Origin: Devosia equisanguinis
Lineage (GTDB): Bacteria; Pseudomonadota; Alphaproteobacteria; Rhizobiales; Hyphomicrobiaceae
Direction: 5' to 3'
DNA length: 15,769 bases
Assembly: GCA_945901835.1 (NCBI GenBank)
Contig: CAMDMH010000008.1
Location: forward strand, 1 to 15,769
The position numbers and the translations under genes are program-made. How positions within the stretch are numbered: position 1 is the stretch's first letter; every line of letters starts with the position of its first letter. Positions 1 to 5,569 of this stretch are shown here, piece by piece. The notes beneath the pieces were generated by a model, which saw only the letters and a program-made list of their open reading frames with translations, was not told the DNA's origin and ran no database searches.

Positions 1-89
1 GCCAGAAAGGCGGGAAGAGGAATCTGGCGCCCCTTGCGACCACGTTGGTCGGGAACTTCGCGCAGCGCATCGTACAGCGTTCTCGTCAT
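1..89 (-). CDS. Transposase, N-terminal fragment (ISAs1-like), cut by window edge
   Basis: The reading frame starts at the ATG at 89 and runs off the left edge, so only about 29 residues are visible. They begin MTRTLYDALREVPDQRG and continue with a basic stretch and IPLPAFLA. This pattern (LxDAL, xxPDxR, RGR, then a P-L-x-x-L hydrophobic start) matches the N-terminal domain that precedes the DDE domain in ISAs1/H-repeat transposases (DDE_Tnp_1-associated family). The frame has a stop at 117-119 just upstream, so the start is well bounded. A CAGGG-ended terminal repeat lies 90 bases upstream, as expected for a single-ORF IS. The catalytic DDE residues are outside the window, so it is unknown whether the gene is intact. 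Confidence 0.6.
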   Translation of the reverse strand, partial: MTRTLYDALREVPDQRGRKGRQIPLPAFL

Positions 90-157
90 CGGGCCATCTC
101 CAAGCTGATGGCTCTGCTACAGAATCCGATTTGCGCCCCCAGTCATCCGCCTGCCGG

Positions 158-179
158 GGCGGTTCTTTGAATCACCCTG
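158..179 (-). repeat. Candidate IS terminal inverted repeat
   Basis: Read on the minus strand from 179, the sequence is CAGGGTGATTCAAAGAACC followed by GCC. The CAGGG terminus is the signature of ISAs1-family ends. The partner repeat is not in the window, so the inner limit of this repeat is a guess. Confidence 0.45.
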
Positions 180-192
180 TGCATGGCTAGAC

Positions 193-197
193 GAGGG
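193..197 (+). promoter_or_regulatory. Ribosome binding site that favours the 207 start
   Basis: GAGGG lies nine bases before the ATG at 207. The alternative in-frame ATG at 183 has no such motif and sits only three bases past the inferred IS boundary, so 207 is the better start for the DUF2218 gene. Confidence 0.6.
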
Positions 198-206
198 CTC
201 CCAACT

Positions 207-506
207 ATGCCGACGTCGCGCACCCACGTTCCGACCGGGCTGGGGAGCCGCTATCTGCAACAGCTCTGCAAGCATTGGGGTCACAAGCTGCAGGTGGAGT
301 TCACGCCGGAGGCCGGTTCGATCCGATTCGACGACGACCGAGTGTGCCGGCTGAAGGCCGATCCGGCGGGGCTGGAGATCGCGGTCGAGGCCGGCGATGC
401 CGAGCGGCTCCAGCATACCGAGCGGGTGGTGATCGAGCACCTCAAGCGGTTCGCGTTCAAGGAGGACTTGGGCGTGCCGGTGTGGACTGCGGCCGATCCT
501 CAGTAG
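207..506 (+). CDS. DUF2218 domain-containing protein
   Basis: A 99-residue cytosolic protein of unknown function. It begins MPTSRTHVPT and contains YLQQLCKHWGHK, then an EF/FDDD-rich middle, then HLKRFAFKEDL near the end. This is the DUF2218 pattern: an N-terminal xSRYLxQLCKHWxHK helix, a short acidic core and a C-terminal HLxRFAFxE helix. The length is that of the family, so the domain fills the protein. An ATG at 183 would add eight residues, but the GAGGG site supports 207. The gene lies 27 bases from the end of an insertion sequence, so its native promoter may have been replaced. Its stop overlaps by seven bases the stop region of the convergent dehydrogenase gene. The biochemical role of the family is not established. 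Confidence 0.85.
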   Translation: MPTSRTHVPTGLGSRYLQQLCKHWGHKLQVEFTPEAGSIRFDDDRVCRLKADPAGLEIAVEAGDAERLQHTERVVIEHLKRFAFKEDLGVPVWTAADPQ

Positions 507-1279
507 GTTCCCGGATACTCGCCGCCGTCGATCAGCAAGCTCTGGCCAGTGATGAAGCCGGCCTTGCCCGAGCACAGGAACGCCGCGTAAGCGCCGATTT
601 CGTCGGGCTCGCCATAGCGGCCGGCGGGGTTGCGGCGGCTGCGTTCGGCCCAAATGTCGTCGAACGGGCGGCCAGTCATCTCGACGAGGCCCTGGACATG
701 GTCGCGCTGTGCATCGGACGCGACGATCCCGGGCAGGATGTTGTTGATGGTGACGCCCTTCGCAATCGTCTGGCGTGCGAGGCCGGCGCAGAAGCCGACA
801 AGACCGGAGCGCGCGCCATTCGACAGGCCGAGCTCGAGTTGCGGGATTTTAACGCTGCGCGAGACGATGTTGACGACGCGGCCGAAGCGCCGGTCCATCA
901 TGCCGTCTACCGTGAGGCGGATCATTTCGATGGGCGCAAGCATCATGCGGTCGAGAGCCGTGATCCATCGCGCGCGGTCCCATTCGCGGAAGTCGCCGGG
1001 CGGCTCGCCATCGCCGTTGTTGATGAGTATGTCGGGCGAGGGGCAGGCGGCGAGGGCGGCGGCGCGGCCTTCGGGCGTTGTGATGTCGCCCTGGACGGCC
1101 ACGACCTTGGCGCCGGTGGCGGCTGCAATCTCGGCGGCGGCATTCTCGAGGACCGGCAGCTTGCGGGCGACGATGAAGACCTCGGCACCTTCGGCCGCTA
1201 GGGCTGCCGCACAGGCCCTGCCCATGCCGCGGCTGCCGCCGGTCACGAGCGCGCGTTTGCCTGAAATGCCGAGGTTCAT
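500..1279 (-). CDS. SDR family oxidoreductase lacking the canonical YxxxK pair
   Basis: A 259-residue short-chain dehydrogenase/reductase (FabG-like Rossmann enzyme) using NAD(P)H. The cofactor loop TGGSRGMG is at residues 13-20, NNGD (in place of NNAG) at 87-90, and the catalytic-region serine in NIVSRS at 140. The C-terminal GFITGQSLLIDGG is typical. Where SDRs carry YxxxK this protein reads SNGAR (153-157), so the Tyr and Lys are Ser and Arg. From memory, a divergent SDR subgroup shares this LSNGAR-type motif, so it may be a real variant rather than decay. The start at 1279 is preceded by a GAGA-type site and begins directly at the Rossmann fold. Longer upstream frames run into a repeat and were rejected. 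It lies downstream of the DapA-like gene on the same strand, so co-transcription is possible. Substrate unknown. Confidence 0.9.
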   Translation of the reverse strand: MNLGISGKRALVTGGSRGMGRACAAALAAEGAEVFIVARKLPVLENAAAEIAAATGAKVVAVQGDITTPEGRAAALAACPSPDILINNGDGEPPGDFREWDRARWITALDRMMLAPIEMIRLTVDGMMDRRFGRVVNIVSRSVKIPQLELGLSNGARSGLVGFCAGLARQTIAKGVTINNILPGIVASDAQRDHVQGLVEMTGRPFDDIWAERSRRNPAGRYGEPDEIGAYAAFLCSGKAGFITGQSLLIDGGEYPGTY

Positions 1280-1314
1280 GGATGTTCTCGCCGGGCGCGA
1301 AACGCCGATTTGTT

Positions 1315-1456
1315 TCTCCTCCCCCCTTGTGGGGGAGGTGGCGCACAGCGCCGGTGGGGGGTGCGCAGCGGATGAAGATTTGAAAGTGTTTTGCGAATTC
1401 GGCCCCCCCCCCCCGCCCCTACGGGGCAACTCCCCCACGAGGGGGGAGGGGAAGAA
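1315..1456. repeat. Inverted pair of GC-rich palindromic repeat units
   Basis: This gap between the DapA-like gene and the SDR gene holds two C-rich/G-rich palindromes in inverted orientation. One unit (about 1315-1365) is built on CCCCCCTTGTGGGGG. The other (about 1402-1456) is built on CTCCCCCACGAGGGGGGAG. About 36 bases of ordinary-looking DNA lie between them. A run of 12 C lies at 1403-1414. The same family occurs at 3780-3921. Such elements are common between genes in Hyphomicrobiales. They may form strong RNA hairpins in a DapA-SDR transcript. Confidence 0.7.
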
Positions 1457-1469
1457 GCGAGGTTCGACC

Positions 1470-2414
1470 TCACTCAGCCGCGATGGCGGAGACAGGCTTG
1501 AGCTTCCAGCCGTACTTCTTGTCGAGGCCGAGCTGCTGGACGACGCGGACACCTTTCATCAGGGCTTCGCCTTCGAGGTTCGTCAGCGGCTTGCGCAGAC
1601 TGCCAGCGGGCAGGCCGACGGCCTTCATCAGCGACTTCACCGCGACCGGGTTGATCGCCGAGTATGTGTAGTGCAGCAGCGGCAGCAGGCCCATGTAGGC
1701 TTTGCGGAAGCCGTCCGCCTCCGCCCAGCCCTTCCATGGGGTCGAGATGGTCGCCATCTCAGCCGGCGCTAAATTGCCGGTCATGTTGGCGGTACCGTGG
1801 CCGCCGAGGCTCATCGTGGGCACGACGAGGCCGACGTTCGGGCTGTCGCAGCACATGATCGCGGCATGTGTGTTCGCCGCGATCATCTGTGCGACCTGGC
1901 CGACGCGCGTGGTCGATTCTTTGTGTACGATGTAGTTCGGGTGCTTGAAGATGCGGATCAGGTTGTCCCAGTGCAGGTCCGTCTTCACGCGCGGCGGGTT
2001 GTTATAGACGCCGAGCGGCAAATCGGTCGCGTCGGCCACGTCGAGGAAAAAGCGCTCGATGTCGTTCTCGGACGCGCAGATGTAGGAGGGTGCGGCCAAG
2101 ATCGCGCCGTCCGCGCCGCTGGCCTTGGCGAACTTGACGTTGTCGATCGTCGTCTCAGTGTTGTTGCCGGTGCAGCCGTAGAACAGCTTCATCTTCCCGG
2201 ACTTCATCTTCGCCGTCTCGACGATGATGGCCTTCTTCTCCTCGGGCGAGAGCATCGAGACCTCGCCTGTCGAGCCCATGATGAGCACGGCGCAAGAGCC
2301 GTTCTTCTGCTGGAACGAGAGCAGCTCGCGGAAGGCTTCGAAATCGACCTTGCCATCGCGATTGAAGGGCGTGATGAGTGCCACGAACGAGCCGGCGAGC
2401 TTCTGATCAGCCAT
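1470..2414 (-). CDS. DapA-family (dihydrodipicolinate synthase/N-acetylneuraminate lyase) protein
   Basis: A 314-residue cytosolic class I aldolase/lyase with a TIM-barrel fold. Visible family residues are GSTGE at 47-51 (GTTGE in E. coli DapA), Tyr111, YNNPPR at 137-142 with the proton-relay Tyr137, and the Schiff-base Lys165 in VHKES. GGHGTANMTGN at 204-214 corresponds to the C-terminal barrel motif GGxGxxSxxxN of the family. The catalytic set is therefore complete, with Ser48 replacing one Thr. The context is catabolic: a divergent FAD amino-acid oxidoreductase and an amidase, not lysine-biosynthesis genes. A role as a catabolic deaminase or aldolase, such as the pyrroline-hydroxycarboxylate deaminase of hydroxyproline breakdown, is at least as likely as lysine synthesis. 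This is inference. A GGAGA site at 2422-2426 supports the start. Confidence 0.9.
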   Translation of the reverse strand: MADQKLAGSFVALITPFNRDGKVDFEAFRELLSFQQKNGSCAVLIMGSTGEVSMLSPEEKKAIIVETAKMKSGKMKLFYGCTGNNTETTIDNVKFAKASGADGAILAAPSYICASENDIERFFLDVADATDLPLGVYNNPPRVKTDLHWDNLIRIFKHPNYIVHKESTTRVGQVAQMIAANTHAAIMCCDSPNVGLVVPTMSLGGHGTANMTGNLAPAEMATISTPWKGWAEADGFRKAYMGLLPLLHYTYSAINPVAVKSLMKAVGLPAGSLRKPLTNLEGEALMKGVRVVQQLGLDKKYGWKLKPVSAIAAE

Positions 2415-2438
2415 GATGCTGTCTCCGATCCTGAATGG

Positions 2439-2458
2439 TCTGATGGCAGCATATCAGA
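2439..2458. promoter_or_regulatory. Candidate operator in the divergent promoter region
   Basis: The 75-base gap 2415-2489 separates two divergent starts and must hold both promoters. It contains TCTGAT, eight bases, ATCAGA, a 20-bp dyad. No regulator gene is adjacent and I see no clear -35/-10 pair, so this is a weak candidate. Confidence 0.25.
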
Positions 2459-2489
2459 GCAGCGGCTGTATGGGGAGCCTGTTGCCCGG

Positions 2490-3938
2490 ATGTCGAATAG
2501 CCAGATACCGAAGCAGGTGGTCGTACTCGGTGCCGGCATGGTCGGCGTGTGCTGTGCGCTCAGTCTGCGCCGCCGTGGCATGGCGGTAATCCTGATCGAC
2601 CGGCGTGAACCCGGACGGGAGACTTCGTTCGGCAATTCCGGCGTGTTCAGCCGCAGCTCGGTGTTTCCCATCAATGGGCCGGGTCTACTTCAGAAGCTGC
2701 CACTATATCTGGCGAACCGGCATCCGGCGGTGCGCTGGAGGGCGTCGTTGCTGAGCAACCCCCGGTGGATCGCAGGGTTCCTGGCCGAGTGCACGGCTCA
2801 GAGTGCCGCGAGGCAGTCGCGGGCGCTGGACGGTCTGATCAAGTTGTCGATGGACCTCAACCGGCAGCTCATGGGTGGGGCTGGGCTATCGACGCATCTG
2901 CGCGAAACGGGCTGGCTCAAGGTCTGGCGCGGCGGCGAGGGAGGGGGTCTTGCGCGGGCCGAGGCGGCGGCGCTGGGGGCTTTCGGGATCGCAACGCAGG
3001 TTCTCGACGCGGCTGAGGTTGCGCGGTTTGAGCCACATGCGGCGGGCGTGTTCAAGGCGGGGCTTCACATCACAGGCTCGGCATCCGTAGACGATCCCGG
3101 AGCTGTGGTTGCGGGATATGCGGCGCTGGCGCGGGCTCTTGGTGTCGAGGTGCTGCGCGCGGAGGCGCGTGCGCTCTATCGGACGACGACTGGGTGGCGG
3201 GTCGAGACGACCGGTGGATCACACGATGGCGACGCGGTCGTGGTGGCGCTCGGGCCGTGGAGCGCGGAGATCATGCGGCCGGCAGGGTTTCGTGTGCCGA
3301 TGGGGTTCGAGCGTGGCTACCACGTGCATCTTGAGATGACGGAAGGTCGCGGGCCGCAGCGCGCGATCTACGACGTCGACGGTGGTTATGTCGTGAGCCC
3401 GATGCGGGCCGGTGCGCGCGTGACTTCGGGTGTCGAGTTGGCGAGCCGCGATGCACCGCCGAACACCGCGCAAATCGATGCGGCGGCGCTGATGGCGCAG
3501 GACACGTTCGGATTGGGGGCCGCTGTGGAGGCTGAGCCGTGGATGGGCTCGCGGCCGACGCTGCCGGACAGCCTGCCGATGATCGGCGAGTTGCCGGGTG
3601 CGCTCGGCCTCTATGCCGCGTTCGGCCATCAGCACATCGGTTTTTCGACGGGATCGGGAACGGGCGAGATCATTGCTGCGGCAATCGCAGGTGAGGCACC
3701 GCCGATCGATACGAGTGCGTTCGCGGCGGGGCGGTTTGCGTGGGTCGCGATTGCCTCCATGCAAGACATGTTCGGACTTCACCCCACCCCCGACCCCTCC
3801 CCATCAAGGGGAGGGGAGCAATGCACAGCCTGTCTTCTCGCCATTGTCGAACAGAGAGACCAACGCCGAGACCACGCCAAGTCCCCCTCCCCCTCGTGGG
3901 GAGGGGTTAGGGGTGGGGGGCGCCCCACGATACTTTGA
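2490..3938 (+). CDS. FAD-dependent oxidoreductase, D-amino-acid dehydrogenase (DadA)-like, with repeat-derived C-terminal tail
   Basis: A 482-residue flavoprotein of the DAO/DadA family, which oxidises amino or imino acids to imines. The dinucleotide fold GAGMVG is at residues 14-19, with Asp37 placed to hold the FAD ribose and ETSFGNSG at 44-51, the DadA-type flavin motif. The C-terminal FAD-contact region is GHQHIGFSTGSGTG. The family core ends near residue 416. From residue 431 (HPTPDPSPSRGG) to the stop, the frame reads through a GC-rich palindromic repeat, so about 52 terminal residues are not ancestral. ATG 2490 is chosen because MSNSQIPKQ leads straight into the Rossmann strand. GGGGA lies 13 bases upstream, which is rather distant. 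It is divergent from the DapA-like gene and upstream of the amidase. The substrate is unknown; D-hydroxyproline or another D-amino acid is an inference from context. Confidence 0.85.
   Translation: MSNSQIPKQVVVLGAGMVGVCCALSLRRRGMAVILIDRREPGRETSFGNSGVFSRSSVFPINGPGLLQKLPLYLANRHPAVRWRASLLSNPRWIAGFLAECTAQSAARQSRALDGLIKLSMDLNRQLMGGAGLSTHLRETGWLKVWRGGEGGGLARAEAAALGAFGIATQVLDAAEVARFEPHAAGVFKAGLHITGSASVDDPGAVVAGYAALARALGVEVLRAEARALYRTTTGWRVETTGGSHDGDAVVVALGPWSAEIMRPAGFRVPMGFERGYHVHLEMTEGRGPQRAIYDVDGGYVVSPMRAGARVTSGVELASRDAPPNTAQIDAAALMAQDTFGLGAAVEAEPWMGSRPTLPDSLPMIGELPGALGLYAAFGHQHIGFSTGSGTGEIIAAAIAGEAPPIDTSAFAAGRFAWVAIASMQDMFGLHPTPDPSPSRGGEQCTACLLAIVEQRDQRRDHAKSPSPSWGGVRGGGRPTIL
3780..3921. repeat. 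GC-rich palindromic repeat pair inside the oxidoreductase 3' end
   Basis: Two units face each other. The left one reads CACCCCACCCCCGACCCC, then TCCCCATCAAGGGGA. The right one reads CTCCCCCTCGTGGGGAG, then GGGTTAGGGGTGGGG. The right unit's reverse complement closely resembles the left unit. About 60 bases separate them. They belong to the same family as 1315-1456, and here they are translated as the tail of the oxidoreductase (PTPDPSPSRGG and PSPSWGGVRGGG). Confidence 0.75.
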
Positions 3939-4008
3939 GCATCGAGTACTTGGCGTTCGCACTCGCGATGGTACGGTAACTGGCAAGCGTCAACCGAGGG
4001 CGATACAC

Positions 4009-4950
4009 ATGCCGCAACACATCCTGAAGTCCAATCCACAGACCTGCCATTGGGGGTATTTCGACGCGAAGCAGGCGCCGGTCATGACGATCGCGAGTGG
4101 CGACGAGATCACGATCGAGACGATCAGCGGCAAGCAGGACACGATGCCGCCGAAGGGTTTCATCGTGCCGCCGGAGCTGTTGGAGGTCCACGCCAAGACG
4201 CCGCAGATCATCGGTCCACACATTCTGACTGGGCCGGTTGCAGTCGCCGGCGCGATGCCGGGAGACGTGCTCGAGGTCGAGATCCTGGACGTCCAGCTGC
4301 GGCAGGACTGGGGCTATAACTCGATCCGCCCACTCGCGGGCACTCTGCCGGACGACTTCCACGAAGCGCGCACGATCAACATTCCGATGGACATGGAGCG
4401 CATGGTCGCGAAGCTGCCGTGGGGTGTGGAGCTGCCGCTTTCGCCGTTCTTCGGCGTGATGGGCGTCGCGCCGCCGCCGGGATGGGGCCGGATATCTTCC
4501 GCAGTTCCGCGTGCGATGGGCGGCAACCTCGACAACAAGGAGCTGAAACCGGGCGCGAAGCTGTTTCTCCCGGTTTTCGTGCCGGGGGCCAACTTCTCGT
4601 GCGGAGACGGGCACGGCGTGCAGGGCGACGGCGAGGTTTGCGTGACCGCGATCGAGACGGCGCTGAAAGGCCGCTTCAAGCTCACGGTGCGTAAAGACCT
4701 GAAGCTCACTTATCCGCGGGCCGAAACGCCGACGCACTACATGACGATGTGGATGGATCCGGACCTCGACACCTGCGCGATGCAAGCGCTGCGAGACATG
4801 ATCAAGCTGATCACCGAGCGGATCAACATCTCGCCCGAGGACGCTTACACGCTGTGCAGCCTGGCTGCGGATCTGCGCGTGACACAGACGGTGAACGGCT
4901 CGAAGGGCATCCACGTGATGCTGGCGAAGACAGCGGTGCACGGGATGTAG
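4009..4950 (+). CDS. Acetamidase/formamidase family protein
   Basis: A 313-residue cytosolic hydrolase of the FmdA/AmdA family, which releases ammonia from short-chain amides such as formamide or acetamide. Family marks are GPHILTGPVAV at 69-79, MGGNLDNKEL at 170-179, and GDGHGVQGDGEVC at 199-211, the metal/active-site region of the family. YMTMWMDPDLD follows at 244-254. Length is close to that of the family. The start at 4009 is preceded by GAGGG with eight bases spacing. A frame open further upstream to 3598 overlaps the oxidoreductase and its repeat and is not used. It lies 70 bases after the oxidoreductase and may share its transcript. A hairpin terminator follows at 4964. The exact amide is not visible. 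Confidence 0.92.
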   Translation: MPQHILKSNPQTCHWGYFDAKQAPVMTIASGDEITIETISGKQDTMPPKGFIVPPELLEVHAKTPQIIGPHILTGPVAVAGAMPGDVLEVEILDVQLRQDWGYNSIRPLAGTLPDDFHEARTINIPMDMERMVAKLPWGVELPLSPFFGVMGVAPPPGWGRISSAVPRAMGGNLDNKELKPGAKLFLPVFVPGANFSCGDGHGVQGDGEVCVTAIETALKGRFKLTVRKDLKLTYPRAETPTHYMTMWMDPDLDTCAMQALRDMIKLITERINISPEDAYTLCSLAADLRVTQTVNGSKGIHVMLAKTAVHGM

Positions 4951-4963
4951 CTCCGAAAACAGT

Positions 4964-4985
4964 GGCGGGCCGAACAGGGCCCGCC
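4964..4985. terminator. Bidirectional intrinsic terminator
   Basis: GGCGGGCC, loop GAACAG, GGCCCGCC makes a perfect 8-bp GC stem. It is followed by GTCGTTGCTT on the plus strand and ACTGTTTT on the minus strand. It sits between the convergent amidase and PRC-barrel genes, so it can serve both. Confidence 0.75.
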
Positions 4986-5016
4986 GTCGTTGCTTCCAGA
5001 TCGCGACTTCGCGACC

Positions 5017-5379
5017 TCAACCCAAGCTGCTCGGTGCGCCATAGTGGCGATCGACGTTGGCCGTCCAGGTCCGGTCCGACCAGCTGTCGTCGGTGAACTC
5101 GGGCGCATTCTTCAACTGCTGCTCGGTGATGCCGGTGACGTAGCCGTCGAGCTTGGTGTCGTACTCGAGGGTAGTCCACGGGATCGGATAGTGGCTGTGA
5201 CCGAGGCCGAGGAAGCCACCGAAGCTCATGACAGCGTAGTTCGTCCGGCCGGAAACCTTGTCGATCATCAGATGGTCGACATCACCGATCTTGGTTCCGC
5301 TCGGATCGTAAACCGCAGCTCCCTGCACATCGTTGCTCGAGATCATGTTGTGGTTGGGATGGGCTGTTGCACTGGCCAT
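5017..5379 (-). CDS. PRC-barrel domain-containing protein
   Basis: A 120-residue protein filled by one PRC-barrel domain (about residues 11-90): ISSNDVQGAAVYDPSGTKIG, DVDHLMIDKVSGRTNYAV, then the signature GLGHSHYPIPWTTLEYD. PRC barrels are small beta-barrels. Single-domain bacterial members are often stress-induced and of unknown biochemical role. There is no signal peptide or membrane segment. The C-terminal 30 residues (after NAPEF) are polar and likely flexible. GGAGAT just upstream supports the start. A match to the EcfG promoter consensus lies 60 bases upstream, so expression in the general stress response is likely. The gene is alone, convergent with the amidase and divergent from the hydroxy-acid dehydrogenase. 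Confidence 0.92.
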   Translation of the reverse strand: MASATAHPNHNMISSNDVQGAAVYDPSGTKIGDVDHLMIDKVSGRTNYAVMSFGGFLGLGHSHYPIPWTTLEYDTKLDGYVTGITEQQLKNAPEFTDDSWSDRTWTANVDRHYGAPSSLG

Positions 5380-5438
5380 TTGCTATCTCCGTTTGCTTAA
5401 GGCCCCAGCGATCGAAATGCTGCAGCCGACGGCAGTGA

Positions 5439-5463
5439 AACGGCCGAACTGGAGGATGGTTCC
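5439..5463 (-). promoter_or_regulatory. Predicted EcfG-type general stress promoter of the PRC-barrel gene
   Basis: On the minus strand GGAAC (5463-5459) is followed after exactly 16 bases by CGTT (5442-5439). The published EcfG consensus in alphaproteobacteria is GGAAC-N16-17-CGTT. The -10 lies about 60 bases before the start codon, giving a leader of about 50 bases. Orientation and distance both fit the PRC-barrel gene. Confidence 0.6.
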
Positions 5464-5569
5464 GACGGGAATCTGGGGCCGCGAGCTCGGGCATTTGCAT
5501 CGAGCGGGGTCGCTCGCGTAGGATGGACGCATTCAAAAAACAGATCCAGACGCCACGGCAGGAACGCCC

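Larger units (their letters stand above)
1..179 (-). mobile_element. One end of an insertion sequence, probably ISAs1 family
   Basis: The partial transposase frame reads leftward out of the window. Upstream of it the DNA ends, on the minus strand, in CAGGGTGATTCAAAGAACC at 179. ISAs1-family elements are known to end in CAGGG, to carry one transposase ORF and to make target duplications of about 8-10 bp. The inferred element boundary is therefore 179/180. The other end and the target duplication are outside the window. Confidence 0.5.

Noticed and set aside
1280..1552. N-terminal extension of the SDR (starting in a serine-rich run)
   Set aside because: It translates the palindromic repeat and the end of the DapA-like gene. 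The SDR fold begins at MNLGISGKRALVTGG.
1797..2489. Upstream extension of the FAD oxidoreductase frame
   Set aside because: It runs antisense through the DapA-like gene. The flavin-binding fold starts right after ATG 2490.
3780..3921. Possible CRISPR-like or tandem array
   Set aside because: There are only two units, in inverted rather than direct orientation, with one unique spacer.
3598..4008. N-terminal extension of the acetamidase/formamidase frame
   Set aside because: It overlaps the oxidoreductase and translates its repeat. The 4009 start has GAGGG and gives the family length.
5333..5521. Short plus-strand frame with a hydrophobic start (MLEIMLWLGWAVALAICYL)
   Set aside because: It looks like a membrane peptide but is antisense to the start of the PRC-barrel gene and its promoter, with no ribosome site.
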